Notes: generated by a model not told the origin, from the letters alone. DNA of 64,000 bases from Liolophura sinensis (GCF_032854445.1 NC_088306.1:27251764-27315763); one strand, 5' to 3'. Shown: positions 1 through 12,479, numbered from the stretch's first letter. Numbers and translations: made by a program.

Positions 1-112
1 GGGACGATTTTCCACTGGAAAATTCTGAGCACCAAAAATAATATCTTATGACATTTATTTGCCTCTAAAAAGGCACTTTTGTTGGCAAAATTTTAGGTCA
101 TTTAGGGAAATT
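1..112 (-). mobile_element. MITE family A copy, cut by the window edge
   Basis: Read on the minus strand it starts CCCTAAATGACCTAAAATTT. It then matches the copy at 4925-5155 through the phrases TTTTTAGAGGCAAATAAAT and TTTTGGTGCT. See the family finding. Confidence 0.6.
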
Positions 113-2577
113 ATTTGTGACTCTGCAAATGTCAACAGAAGTATTGTTGACTGCCATTTGTTTGTCTTACATAAACTAAAAAAAGTGAACACAGGTGAAT
201 GGGTGCATACAAATGGTTAATATTACCCAGTATGGGTAAAGTACAGTAACACAAGGGGGATCTTCCAGCTGAGATATTAACTACGCCAAACTGCAAAATC
301 CATGAGGTTTTTATGACACCTGGTCTGCTCTTTTCAGCCAATATTCATGTAACAGTAGCAGGAATACTGAGTTTCTTTTTTCTCACAAGGTTTGACTATC
401 CGATGAACAAAATACATGTACTCATATCTTTACTTTTCCAAAAAGCTGGTAAAGAAATGCAATAATCTGCTTTTAGCACCACTAATTTACTCCCCCAAGA
501 TAAGAAGGATTAGGGTGGTGACCTTATGCACTGGAATCAAGGCCTTACACACTGTTACAGTGGGAAAATCTAGACATTCCCTATCCAAGGTCGAGACTGA
601 AACCACAACTTTTAGGACAACCCCCGAATTCTGTGAAAGGAATAAAGATTCAATTATTTATTTATTTGATTGGTGTTTATGGTGAGAGGAAAGAGGAGGT
701 GCTTTGTCGTTAACTTTTAGAAAAAGTGGTTAACAATGTATGTAGAACATAAGCTACACCTGTACTTTGTACAAGCGAGCTACAAATCCAAGCCTAAGTT
801 AACAACCCATATAAACAGTTTAAGTCAGTTTAAATCAATGATTTATGTCTCACTCTGTTTTACATTAGTTTTAAGTCGAAGATCTTTTATTGATGAAGGT
901 AAAAAAAATCTCCTACTGCACCATGTGACCAGTCAGAAATGTTAGGCAACTGTTTTTGATTAGTAATACAGCGAAGCCTCGCTATAGTGCAATCGGATAT
1001 AACATGACCCAAATGTTGTCCCCAAAAGATCTGTGGCATACTTTCATGTGAGAACAGCTAAACTGCAAACGGATATTTTTTTTATCTACATATATACATA
1101 AATAATGCTACAACATTTGCTTTGTTCTCTACTGTTGGTGATTGACCCATTTGATATTTTAGGCTTAAGCTTTTGTTTTATTTGATATTTTAGGCTTCAG
1201 CTTTTGAATATTATGTGAGTATAAGCAAAAAGAAATGGATTTTTCTATGAATAATGGAAAAAGTTGTAACTGGTCAAATTTTTCTTTGTGAGCAAGTTTG
1301 ATTCCAAACGCACATGTGACGTTGTAAATAAAGGAATAAATACTTACATACTTTCAGTACATGCTGATAATTTTAATCAGATTACTGAATGGCTATGATG
1401 TGAGGTGTGAAACTGTAGGAGTGAGATTTGCCTTACTGGCATGCTGACATGTGAGAGTTGAGATAAACTCACTCAAACGTTTGAGAATGGCTTATTCATT
1501 TTTTTCCCCCGTTTCATGAGTATGCATTCAAACATGATGGTTGGAGTTGGAATTTATCAAGTTTCCACTGTAGTTTTATGCTTATGTGGGTTTACTAGTG
1601 ATGACACATGACAACACCTACCTGGAATTGATAGCTGAGATGACTGTGACTACAGACAGACAAATTATTTGGTGCCCTGCAGTAGTACACTGAAGCCAGT
1701 AAGGGAAGTACATAGGTGTTAAAGGTAAGCTTATGGATCAAGACAGGGCTGTGATAATATACATACTCTCAGCCCTACAGAGCTAGGGAAAAAATCACTT
1801 TTTTCCACTTCGCTTGCGACCAGTACGGCCTAGTTGTACAAAATAACGTCACGAAAGTTCTGCACAAATACTCATAATATATTGAAAGCTGAAAATTATA
1901 CAAATCCAATGGATACAGCGATTCAAAAATAGGCATTTTCCTAGGCAATAACATTAGGAGGACTGTTTTCTTCACCGATGCCGTTTGTTACTAAGGAGGT
2001 CACCTTGTTTCTAAGCTTCCCATCTGTCTTACAGATCAGTGTAGCCCTATAAATGACATTTGCATTTCGGGACATGTCACTACACAACAGAGCAGCCGTG
2101 ATCAAATAAGCACCCATTCACGGACAGTGGCCTTTGAAATTTCTGATTTTCATGGCAAATAAAAGGGCAATTTTTCAAAGTAACACTTTTACTTGGTGTT
2201 TTCAGTATCTCAATTGTTTTTACTATAAGTTACCATGAATGGGAATATGATTCCAATGCAGAGTGTCAATGAAACATATATTTAATGTAGCACATATGCT
2301 GCCGCTTGGTTAAAACATAGGCTGTTGAGTGAAAATTGGCACTGAGCTCCAGTGTAATGCGAGATCCCGTGACATTTCTGTTAAAAAAATGGCAGTCTTC
2401 TGAAATGCGAAAGTGACATATATACTGGATGCCAAGATCATTTCATTTTAGCGCGAAGTAGTCTATAACACACTCAGGAACCTGTCCCCAATGGGGCGCA
2501 CTATTGTTAGACTACACTGTAGTATAATATGGGCCTCTGAAAAAAAGTTTCACCACATGTTTTGTGGACTACTGTTC

Positions 2578-2780
2578 AACCTTTTCCCACATTTGCATGG
2601 TGTTTATTCAAGCATATTTTGAAGGCATTATTCTGCACAGGCTGACACAATTATACTTTTCATAAAGTCTTGAAGTTGGCCAACCCAGCCCCTGTAGTTT
2701 TGTCTCCAGAATCAAATTGAGAAGATGTATAAATTGCACTACAAGTTGCACTTTCATACTGAAAAGGTTGAGAGATCACA
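2578..2780 (+). repeat. Interspersed repeat family B, copy 1
   Basis: The segment with phrases GTGTTTATTCAAGCATATTT, GCATTATTCTG and AGTTTTGTCTCCAGAATCAA recurs at 12745-12880 and 41846-42145 with substitutions. It has no coding capacity. The nature of the element is unknown. Confidence 0.55.
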
Positions 2781-3292
2781 GTAATCTTGTAGACAATTGA
2801 GAAACTGGAATTTTGTGAACTCAAGAAGTTAGTGAAAGAAAGAGGTGCCATTTATGCATTCAGAACACAGTCTGGCATACTACTATCGACAAATTACTAT
2901 CAACGACACTCGCCCCAAAATTCTTCATGTTATACAGTAGGTCTCTTTCTGCCTTTACTAATGAAAGAGCTCACACTCAAAATTCTCCTCTTGCTTTTAC
3001 AGTTTTGTAGGTTGCTTTGAAAGAATATAACCCACCTACAGTACTTTTATTCATGTGCTGAAATACTTACTCATTACCAAAATGAAGACAATGCCTTTTC
3101 TCAGGAGTTACTTTCTTGCTCATTTTGTTTAGAAACCAGTCGGAGGATATTCTGGATGGTTTAAGCTAAGATTTCATACACCCAGTAGCAGTGTACAGAA
3201 CAAGGTATGTCATATCGAATTTCAATATGTTTAAAAAAAACCAAACAAACAAAGGATAGAGATAGGAAGAGAAGACAATTGTAGGAACTTAC

Positions 3293-3330
3293 CTTTCAGT
3301 TTTGCGATTGTACTTTCTTGCTTTTTAGAG
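3293..3330 (-). CDS. ICE1-like exon 7 (last visible)
   Basis: A 38-nt exon with acceptor tttttcgcag and donor AAG|GTAAGT. It enters in phase 2 and leaves in phase 1, encoding SKKQESTIAKLK. No further exon could be placed between here and the left edge, so the rest of the protein should lie to the left. Confidence 0.65.
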
Positions 3331-6300
3331 CTGCGAAAAACAAACACCATGAGTAATAAGTCTCAAGCTCAAGCAGACTAGGATACATGTACGTGTGTAT
3401 GGCTTAGAGACACTGACTGTTTCACTCACACTCTGTGTGGAAAAATTCAACGAACAGATTTTAGTGAAAGAAACTTGATTCACTTAGAGGGAAAAAACAG
3501 AAGTGATTCAACAGTCTGTTTCCATGGCAACAATAAAGTGTTATATGGATTAAAGATGCCATTTCATTCAGACTTTCAGTGTAAGAAAAAATTACCACAA
3601 TATTATTGTAAAAGAAACTTGATTTGCTATAGGGAGATACACAAAACTGCTTGGACTGTGGTAATGTGGCCATATTGATAGGTGACAAAGAAAATGAGAC
3701 ATGTTGACAGAAATCTGATCTGAGTTTGAGTTTTGTTTGCTATCCTTAAGGTTGTCATATTTTTCACACCACTGGGCATTTATTCAGCTCTTGAATCTTA
3801 CAATATCCAAGTGGTCTGGGGCTACAGGGTGTAGTATAGCAATAATCCTGAGGACTTCAAAATTGTTGCTATCAAAGGAGTTATCTCCCTTTACCTGATC
3901 TCCAGATTATGAAGTTTCTTTTTACTTTCCTCTGTCTTCTGTTCACACGCTTTCTTGTGTTTGTCGGATTCCAGAGTAAACTGTTGATACTGCTTCTGTA
4001 ATTGCTGGAAAACAGAAATTTCCAACATTTGTATGCATTATTATAAGTTTCTCTGGAGTCATTTTTATGGAACTGCGCAAGAAAGTTTCTCTTCAAATCT
4101 TAACAGATGGCGTCAGAAAATTGTGTGATCAGTAATTTTACCAGTCAGCATCATCACCAATTATTTTACCAGTCACCATCATCACCAGTAATTTTACCAG
4201 TCAGCATCATCACCAGTAATTTTGCCAGTCAGCATCATCACCAGTAATTTTACCAGTCAGCATCATCACCAGTAATTTTACCAGTCAGCATCATCACCAG
4301 TAATTTTACCAGTCAGCATCATCACCAATTATTTTACCAGTCAGCATAATCACCAGTAATTTTACCAGTCAGCATCATCACCAATTATTTTACCAGTCAG
4401 CATCATCACCAATTATTTTACCAGTCAGCATCATCACCAGTAATTTTGCCAGTCAGCATCATCACCAGTAATTTTACCAGTCGGCATCATCACCAATTAT
4501 TTTACCAGTCAGCATCATCACCAGTAATTTTACCAGTCAGCATCATCACCAATTATTTTACCAGTCAGCATCATCACCAATTATTTTACCAGTCAGCATC
4601 ATCACCAGTAATTTTACCAGTCAGCATCATCACCAGTAATTTTGCCAGTCAGTCTCATCACCTGTAATTTTTCCAGTCAGCCTCATCACCAGTAATTTTG
4701 CCAGTCAGTCTTTACTGACTGAAAAAACTTTAATCTGTTATCATCATGTGATCATACCATGACCTTTCTATTGCTCAACCTAATCTTTACATTCAATGTC
4801 TGAGAACTTATAGACTTTTCTGAACTGTCAATCTTTCTGTGATGTCAAACAATCAATTTTATCATTAAAGGGTTCGCCGTACATCTGGTGTATGGGATCC
4901 ATCAGACGAAGACTGACATTTCATGCTGCATTGTACTCTAAATGACCTAAAAATTTGATTACAAAAGAGCATTTTTAGAGGCAAATAAATATCATGGGAT
5001 ATCACTTTTGGTGCTAAAACTGACATCTTCCCCTCTGGACATCATCCTACCTTCCAAACACCTTTCAAAGCATCATTCTAAAATCTGCAGAACTCCCAGA
5101 ATGTGGAAAAACAAGCCACTTAGTCAAGGGTGAAATTTTAGGTTATTTAAGGTATATATATATGCTAAAGCTGCCTGCAGGCAGGCTTTTCTATTCATAT
5201 ACTGCCTGTTTACAAGTACATATACACAAAAACTCTCCAAAATGACTTTACTATTGCCATGGAAACATAAGCATATATTTATACCTCTGCTGCCTGAAGT
5301 TTATCGTTAAGAATGGCCACCTGCTGACCCTGTCTGCTCTTCTCTTTGGCAAGTGTAGCATTAGCCTGTAACAAAACAGTTGTTTCTTTACTTGATTGAT
5401 TTGTATGTCGTGTATACATCATTTAGACATGATCGGTAAATTTTAGGGGTGGAGGAAACAACTGCCCCTGGGATAGGCACTTGACACCTATTACCTAAAA
5501 CCATAATGTTGGCTGCCATTGTAAAAAGTGAAATATTGTTCAGTACAGCGTACAACACCAATGAAATAAATAAATAAAACTGGCACATCGGATCGAAAAA
5601 TTGCATTTCATTATTCCACAGGATAGAATGAAGCAACACTCATTCACTATGAATAAATCATTATTTATTTATAAAAATTAGATGACTGGTCACAAGTAGC
5701 ACAGAAAATTTCAAACTGTTTATGTTCCATGCAGAAGATCATTTGGGCTCTTTTCCTAGGATCTTCCCCACCAGGGTTCTACAGGTTTTGTAAACGTACT
5801 TATTACACATGGCTTAAAAGTAACCGAAATGTTGTGAATGAACTCACTAAAATGTTCAATGATGACAATATTAGCCTTCCAAACACCACAGTTATCTCCC
5901 TTTGAATGTTCTCACGGTTTCTTGGACGATAAAATGTGCCAATGACCTCTGAACATGAAGATAAGGGGCAAAGAAAAAAAAAAAACACTTCTTGAACAGC
6001 TCATTGCACAATTTATGATAAGGAGTCCACACAGTGGCTGTAAAGCAGTTTTAACTATTCATTCCTTTAGTGTTTAAAAGTCATAATCAGGAATTTTTTT
6101 AAAAATTTTATGATGGCAATTAAGTTTGTGAAGGTAGTAAATGTTAATGCCAGGCATGAAACCATGCTCTTTTGAGAGGTAATTACACCAACAAGCGATA
6201 GATTAAAGTCTGCAACCTCATTGGTTACAGATAGATTGGCTACACCAAGAATAATGCTTTAGACAACTGATCCAGGTAGGGCTAGCAGTGTCAGTTCATC

Positions 6301-9300
6301 CTGTATCTCTTCAATGTCAAGGGACCGGACCCAATAGCTCAGTTTGTAGAGTGTCCGCTTTGAGGGTGATACATCCAGGTTCAATCCTGGGTAAGACCTT
6401 AAAAGAGGAAGTTGAAACTTCCTCGCTTGGTGTTCAGCATGAATGGGATAGTGCAACGACTGGTTGACCTGTATTGTATAATGGCTTGGGCAGGGTGCCT
6501 TACTCGACTTTGGTAAGTCATCTCAGTGAAGCAGCACTAGACAAAAGAGCGCTGGAAATCTGTCCTACAACAAGGAGGCACATGACATGCACTCTAAGAA
6601 CTCCTTCGTCGTTATATGACTGAAAAATTGCTAAGTATGACATTAAACCCCAAGCACTCAGGGCCTCTGTGGATGAGGTGGCACAATGATAAAGGATCTT
6701 CTCACCAATGCCGACGTTGTGAGTTCAAGTCTGGCTTATGCCGGTTTCCTCTCCAGCCGTATGTGGGAAGGTCTGCCAGAAACCAGCGGATGGTTGCTGG
6801 TTTTCCCCAGGCTCTGCCCAGTTTCCTCCCACCTTAATGTTGGCCCCCATTGTATAAGTGAAATATTCTTGAGTACGGCATAAAAATACCAATCAAATAA
6901 ATAAATCAATGTCAAAGGGGAACTCGTAAAAGTCCTTCCCGCCTGTAGCAAGACATCCAAAAGCTAACTCATTCTTCATTTCCTTAGGTACGCCACAATC
7001 AATGGTGTATGCATGATCATAAAACAGCCAGCTACTATAAATCTTTTTTTTTTTTCAGTGGGATTAATGCATAAAATTATTAAGAAAATACCAAAAATGA
7101 TTTGCTTGTGTCACAAAATATGTAAGCTTTGTAAAACTGTGCAAATTATTTCCCTACCCTCCAAAGCCCTTTCAAAATACTGGCCGCACAGGCCATTGAA
7201 AAGGTTGAAGAATTATTGTGGTATGCGAGCAATACAACGTCACACAAGAAAGCTATGTGTTCTACTGTGATTTGGATCATTTTGTTTAGCACAACCAAGA
7301 GACTTTCATTCCACGTAACAGGAAGATGTTACCTTTTTCAACGGTTCAAGCTGTTCCAGTGCAACCTTCATTTGCTGTTCCAATGTCTGACAATCTCTGC
7401 AGAAGTAAGAAAGAAATGAACTACATAATGTTAGTAAAATCAAATCATCCCACTTCAAAACTCAGTTAATTCAACTAAAAATTTTACAAGAATTAGTGTA
7501 TTATTAAAAAGAGACCTTTGATAAGATGTAACACTGACCATAACATATCTGTAAGTCTAGATATACAGTGGTTCCATGTCGATGGATCAAAATACTAACT
7601 GTAAAAATCTCAGGATTTTTCAGTTTTGATGAAGTGTGATGGATGTTCAGTGTTGAGTTCAGCAGCACCAATGTCTCAGAATCACTGACAAAGGCAACCT
7701 GCAGTCTTCCACCACTAGTCATCCAAACAAAAAAAAAGTGGCTGTCTTCATGAGAGTTCAAGGGTGGCCATCATTTGATTTATTACGCAATGCCATTTTT
7801 TTAAATATTTTATATTCTACGAGTCAGTCGATACTAAAAAGGCCAAACTTCACCCTTCTAGTTTGTTTGATCAAAATAAATTTCGTGAATGTGCCTGTTT
7901 TTCAAGGCTTTCAAATGGTTAACATGAACAATTTCTACAAGCCCTCATTTTTCACATGATTGAGATGGAAGATGATTTCTCAGTTGTCTTATTTTAACAA
8001 CATGGTCCGACATTAAAAAAAAGAAGATTCACTCTGCCCATCACTAAAATTTAAGTCATTAAACAATGGGAAGACACACAGGCCCATGTATCATCTTATG
8101 AATCTCTTGCTACCTTAACCTCCTTAATCTCTCTTTAAAGTAAATCACATTACTTACCTTTGTGACTTCTCCAGTTTTTTCGTGGTGTCCTCCAGCTTTT
8201 TGGTCTGGCTGTCATATTGTGAATTGTGTTAAGAAAACAGTAACATAACTGGCGAATAATGAGCACTACATATGTGAAAGTTAGTAAAACTATCTTCAGC
8301 ACATGTTCATATATCAGAAGGGAATTCCGACAGGTATCACAAAGCTTCTACTGTCTGTTATCGCTATGAGTTCAAGTCCAGTCCATGCTGATTTTTTTCT
8401 CCAGTCATACAAGAGATGGTTTGCCAGCAACCTGAGGATGGTCATTGGTTTTCCCCCGGGCCCTGGCCAGTTTCCACACACCATAAATTGATAATGCTGG
8501 CTACTGATATGGAAGTGAAATATTCTTGAGTATGACATAAACCACTGATGAAATAAATAACAGTACGCTCACAGTTGTCTTATAAAAAGACTAACTGGAA
8601 CAATTCTTTTCATTATTGACACGAAACCAAAACCACCAAGCTGTCATATTAAAGATGAAAATGTCAAAAAGATGTAACCTTTATATAATAGATCATCAGT
8701 AAATGTGGTTTTCAGGATTTTTGTTCACTTCTCCACAACTTTTTTGTGTAATGAGAGCCCAACACAATTATGCATTATTATGCTGTAAATGGGGATGTGA
8801 TCCCTGTGTAATAGATTTAATTAAATGTATATTTTCTGTTTATATACCAGTACTCACATGTGTAAAGTCCTCATTATGACACCATTCATATATGTACTAA
8901 AAATACAAATATAATTAAAATTCTGGTTTAAGACATTCAAGACACAGACTTTATATATACACAGTTTGCATCATTGGGTTTCGTTTTCTCCTCCTTTGAT
9001 CTGTACATCACATCAGACTATCCCACATCTGACAACCACTTACATGTCCATGTACCTGTACACCTCAATGCTACTGCATTTTAGCTCAAGCCTACACACT
9101 TACACAGACACCACAAACAGCACCGCCCAGACACCCACCACTTCCAAACAATACTTAACCTTGCAAAACTGAAAAGGAATAGAGACTGAATTTTTTTTCC
9201 ACCAAAAATTATCAATTTTTTTTTTCTAATACATGTACATAAAAAAAGGATATTGTCACACTTTGTCTTGAATTTCTTGATCAGCAAACTGAAAACAGAC

Positions 9301-12300
9301 GAAAACAATGTACTTTTGTGCTGACTAAAAGGCACATCATGCCACTTTGCGGCCATGGCAACACATTCTTTTATACTTCCTCTAACTCACTTTTACCACA
9401 TTTTATACCCTGAAATCCTCAACAAATCCAATCAGCGAAGTACAACTTTAACTGCAATGTGAAAATGAAATTCACTGGGTTTTGAAGAGTGAAATGTGTT
9501 GCTCACATAGGGGAACAGACATGTATGAACTTCACAGAAATGATATAATCTGTCCAGATCAGGTAACACACCTGTATTATGCACGAACATGCACTGTATC
9601 TGTGGAGGATTTATGGTAATGAGTGGCAGAGGGATAACCAATAACAGTAAAGCTTACTACAAGCCAACCATCTGTTATCACAATGCTCTTACTTCCTGAC
9701 CAAACATACCTGCACGTTGTAGAGCAGAAAAAAAAACACTGCTTCTGACAAAACAATTCAGAAAAGACATGTAATTCTCTGCAACTTGGGTATAACACTG
9801 TCTGACAAAACTTTCTGAGAACAAGCTTCCTACTCAAGGAAAGTAAACAAGATCACAACATCTAATAAACAGATGAAAAATTTCAGCATAAACTGAGATG
9901 CTGGTTTTGTGTTGAACTTTGGCAAAACGAAATCAGGAAGAAAGAATATTCACATAAATACTACATGTATGACATTAATGTATCATTAAAATACATCTGA
10001 TATTTACTGTTCTCGTTAGCAGACGACTTTATGACAATCCCTCACAAATTCAGACAATTTTAGGTACAGTGCATTACATCAGCCTCTAAAGATTGATCCT
10101 GCACCTCTTTAACACAGCATAAAATGACAGTTTGAGTTTATATTATATTATACCCGACCCAATACAGAAAATACTTACTCCGTAGAGATGATTTTCTGTT
10201 TGAGGGTGGTATAGTTGGAGGCGTGGTCTTCCTGGGACTTGGCCAATTGCTACATGCAAAAAAAAACTCATGCATTAGTATATGTACAGCAATTTTAAAT
10301 CAGTAAATGAGCTTTCTCTATACATATACATATATTATATATAAAATGTAAACATGCAAAGCTAATGGTAAATAGAACGGACAAGGTTCTGAATGTGTAT
10401 CATGCTCACACTTGCAGGTCTAAAAATTTGCTTTCTCATCATATGGTTTCAACTAGTGTGGTGGCCCTTTGAAAAATGAGTGAAATTAAAGTTCAAAGAA
10501 GGTCAAAGTTGAGAAAAGTTGACCTTGGAGCTTACGCTTACAATGGGATTCACAAGTGTCTGGTGTTCAGTTTCATTCCCACAAAACACGGGCCAGGTGA
10601 TTTCCTTCAGGGACAAGTCCGTCATATGGTTAGGCAATATTCAAGGAAGCTAATTATGTCCCCAGATTATATTTACTTTATGTAAGGCAAACATGATGGT
10701 TCAGCCTGACACACGTTCACAGCCTTTTAGCTGATATTATATTTCACTTCACTTTGATTTCCTTTGCTGCCATAATTCAGTCTTATTTCACCAAATCATA
10801 CAATGGCAATCCCTTCCACTTATAATCACACGTAATTCTATGAGAAACTGGTCAGGAAAAGGGCCCACAAACTATTAACTTTCATACCTACGGCATTTAT
10901 AAACTCATATATCATCCATTTGACCGAACCATCACAACCGATCAACCAACCAATCAATCACTCGATTACTAAAATACATGTAACCTACCATACCAAAAAT
11001 TACCCTCATGGAACTACTTGCTAGTTTTTTTGGTATGTAGATCCGAAAAACTCCTTCTAGCACTTTTATTTAGTGTATTTAATTTATCTGATTGGTGTTT
11101 TACTCCACACTCAAGAAAGTTTCACTTATATGACGATGGCCGGCATCACAACCGATCAACAAACCAATCAATCACTCGATTACTAAAATACATGTAGCCT
11201 GCCGTACCAAAAATTACCCTCATGGAACTACTTGCTAGTTTTTTAGTATGTACATGTAGATCCCAAAACTCCTACTAGTACTTTTATTTAGTGTATTTAA
11301 TTTATTTGATTGGTGTTTATTTGATGGCCGGCATTATGGTGGAAGGAAACTGGGCAGAGCCCGGGGGGAAACCCATGACCATCCACAGGTTGCTGTAGAA
11401 CTTCTCACATTTGGTGGAAGAGGATAGTACTTTTAAAGTGAAAGACAGCACCTGACTAATGTTACTGTCCACTGAAAGACTACCCTTTAAAGTGTCTTAA
11501 ACCAGCATTAAATTCAAGCTCTAGCTCTCTAACGTCAAACGTACAAGTATTTTCTATACAATATTCTAAGCAGTAGGCTATGGCTGATAAAAAGTTGTGA
11601 ACTTTTCGATGAAGGCCCAAGTGACGAATATATTTTCTCGGACAGTGGTCATACTGGAAGAATATTTCTTCCACTGCTTGAACTGTTGATACAGTAGGCC
11701 TAATATATCATTTACAAGGAACTCCAGTGACCCTGTTTAAATAGCCTAGCTGCAGGTGCAGCCTACGGATGGGTTATACTTGTGATTTACAAAATTACAT
11801 TACGATTGTTATACAACTGGATTCATGCTCAATTCTGAAACAACTTGAAATAAATCTAAGCACTTATTAGGCTGGTCCAGGCATTCAACTGTGTCTGGAT
11901 TTTATGCCTCAGTTTTGTAAGATGAAAGCAGTTCTAACCTAGTTATTGCTGACATCAGAGAAAGCAGCTTGGCTTGAACAACACCTTTCAATAATTTTAC
12001 TGCATTTTATATAAGAAAACAGAAAAATGCATCCCTTGTATGCAAGAAAGACAACGGAGCAAGATTTAAATTCTTCAGCTGTAAGAAGTTAGAAAAAAAA
12101 ATGATAAAATAAAATTTAATTTATGTTATGTGTTGTCTGGTGAGACGCCGTCTTCGCATTCCCATAACCCTTTGGCACCCTAATGAATTTTGCACTGATT
12201 CTGATATTTGTTACTGAGAAACTGTTCACTAAAAAAAAAATGTTAAAAAAAACAAAATGTTAAAAAAAAAAAAATATGGTTTGTTTGGAAGGTAGGAGGA

Positions 12301-12479
12301 CATAATAGTAATTCAGAATCAAAAATAATATATTATGACACTTATGCCTCTAAAAATGCAATTCTTCAGTGTAAATGTGGGGCCATTTACAGTACCTGCT
12401 TCAGTACTTGGCATTCCTCGCAACTCCAGTCCAAGTTGACCAGGCCCAGATCTGGCTCGTCCATTTCACCAGAAGACAT
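3293..12479 (-). CDS. Coiled-coil protein, N-terminal part (ICE1/KIAA0947-like), seven exons
   Basis: Seven exons on the minus strand chain without a phase conflict: 12479-12396, 10249-10179, 8208-8158, 7396-7333, 5365-5285, 4004-3895 and 3330-3293. Each has an AG acceptor and a GT donor. The joined product is about 166 residues and continues past the left edge, since the last exon ends in phase 1 with no stop. After a short acidic N-terminus comes a C-x2-C motif (WSCEECQVLKQ), then TLKQKIIST, then a long charged Gln/Lys/Glu-rich coiled coil. From memory, human ICE1 begins with a C-x2-C-x2-L motif followed by an almost identical LKQKIINTD segment and a coiled coil. ICE1 scaffolds the little elongation complex, which drives RNA polymerase II transcription of snRNA genes, and its N-terminal region binds ELL. 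The gene structure is seen directly; the ICE1 identity is inference from a short anchor and could be another coiled-coil family. Confidence 0.72.
3895..4004 (-). CDS. ICE1-like exon 6
   Basis: A 110-nt exon with acceptor ctgttttccag and donor CAG|GTAAAG, phase 0 to 2. It encodes a Gln/Lys/Glu-rich helix (QLQKQYQQFTLESDKHKKAC, then more Lys-rich residues). Confidence 0.72.
4127..4713 (+). repeat. 28-bp minisatellite, about 20 copies
   Basis: The unit is TAATTTTACCAGTCAGCATC plus ATCACCAG. Two alternating variants occur, ending in CCAG|TAAT or CCAA|TTAT. The last units are more diverged. It lies in the intron between coiled-coil exons 5 and 6. The open frame over it is an artefact of the repeat. 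Confidence 0.95.
4925..5155 (+). mobile_element. MITE family A copy, near full length
   Basis: It begins TACTCTAAATGACCTAAAAA and ends in the inverted form GAAATTTTAGGTTATTTAAGGTA. The inverted termini are about 22 bp, the length about 230 bp, and there is no coding frame. Confidence 0.6.
5285..5365 (-). CDS. ICE1-like exon 5
   Basis: An 81-nt exon, phase 0 to 0, acceptor tttgttacag, donor GAG|GTATAA (weak at +4 to +6). It encodes ANATLAKEKSRQGQQVAIL and continues as coiled coil. Confidence 0.68.
5440..5585 (+). mobile_element. SINE-2 family 3' fragment
   Basis: It matches the core and 3' end of the other SINE-2 copies: GTTGGCTGCCATTGTA, GTGAAATATTGTTCAGTACA, then ACACCAATGAAATAAATAAA with an A/T-rich tail. 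Confidence 0.6.
6312..6656 (+). mobile_element. SINE-1, near full length, tRNA-derived
   Basis: The tRNA-like head has a box A (TAGCTCAGTTTGTAGAG) and a box B (GGTTCAATCCTGG). A conserved core follows, ending in TCGTTATATGACTGAAAAAT and TATGACATTAAACCCCAAGC. Two further copies of the same element lie at 13365-13722 and 42256-42566. It is a SINE and not a working tRNA, because no cloverleaf closes. Confidence 0.8.
6657..6905 (+). mobile_element. SINE-2, near full length, directly after SINE-1
   Basis: The tRNA-like start GGGCCTCTGTGGATGAGG leads to box B GTTGTGAGTTCAAGTCTGG. The family core follows (GTGGGAAGGTCTGCCAG, TCTGCCCAGTTTCCTCCCAC) and then the 3' end GTGAAATATTCTTGAGTACGG with an AAATAAATAAAT tail. 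It is head-to-tail with the SINE-1 before it. Confidence 0.8.
7140..7215 (+). repeat. Fragment of an interspersed repeat (MITE-like)
   Basis: The phrase AATTATTTCCCTACCCTCCA plus AAGCCCTTTCAAAATACTGG has a relative at 24186-24255. A weaker resemblance is to the middle of MITE family A. Confidence 0.35.
7333..7396 (-). CDS. ICE1-like exon 4
   Basis: A 64-nt exon with acceptor ttctgcag and donor AAG|GTAACA, entering in phase 2 and leaving in phase 0. It encodes DCQTLEQQMKVALEQLEPLKK-type coiled coil. The closing PLKK recalls the PLQK found at the same place in ICE1. Confidence 0.72.
8158..8208 (-). CDS. ICE1-like exon 3
   Basis: A 51-nt exon between acceptor tatgacag and donor AAG|GTAAGT, phase 2 to phase 2. 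It encodes QTKKLEDTTKKLEKSQ, an obvious coiled coil. Confidence 0.72.
8330..8560 (+). mobile_element. SINE-2, 5'-truncated
   Basis: It carries TCGCTATGAGTTCAAGTCCA (box B), CCAGCAACCTGAGGATGGTC, GGCCAGTTTCCACACACC and GTGAAATATTCTTGAGTATG, with an ATGAAATAAATAA tail. Confidence 0.75.
10179..10249 (-). CDS. ICE1-like exon 2
   Basis: The acceptor is a T-run followed by gcatgtag, and the donor is GGA|GTAAGT. It enters in phase 0 and leaves in phase 2. It encodes a helical segment containing TLKQKIIST, the best anchor to ICE1. Confidence 0.75.
10934..11340 (-). repeat. About 215-bp tandem duplication including the end of a SINE-2
   Basis: Two copies (10934-11146 and 11147-11340) share CAATCAATCACTCGATTACT, TACCCTCATGGAACTACTTG and CACTTTTATTTAGTGTATTT, ending in TGATTGGTGTTT-ACTC of a minus-strand SINE-2. 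The second continues into SINE sequence to about 11400. Confidence 0.75.
11286..11400 (-). mobile_element. SINE-2 fragment, minus orientation
   Basis: It reads TTTATTTGATTGGTGTTTAT, GGCCGGCATTATGGTGG and GGGCAGAGCCCGGGGGGAAA in inverted SINE-2 order. Confidence 0.7.
12280..12400 (-). mobile_element. Degenerate MITE family A fragment next to coiled-coil exon 1
   Basis: It shares CAAAAATAATATATTATGAC and GCCTCTAAAAATGCA with the copy at 1-112. It overlaps the start of intron 1 and reaches the donor of exon 1. Confidence 0.4.
12396..12479 (-). CDS. ICE1-like exon 1 with start codon
   Basis: ATG at 12479-12477 with A at -3 and an in-frame TGA 12 nt upstream. It encodes 28 residues starting MSSGEMDEPDLG and containing CEEC. 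The donor is CAG|GTACTG, phase 0. The start is well supported because upstream is closed and downstream phases match. Confidence 0.75.

Larger units (their letters stand above)
1..3292. other. Intron or downstream part of the coiled-coil gene; no exon recognised
   Basis: All frames are closed at short range. The stretch holds a MITE copy at 1-112, a SINE scrap at 642-690 and an interspersed repeat at 2578-2780. No phase-1 minus-strand exon with good splice sites was found. Confidence 0.5.

Noticed and set aside
4127-4713. CRISPR-like regular repeats
   Set aside because: Units abut without unique spacers and the genome is animal; a minisatellite. The same holds for the arrays at 51.9 and 57.4 kb.
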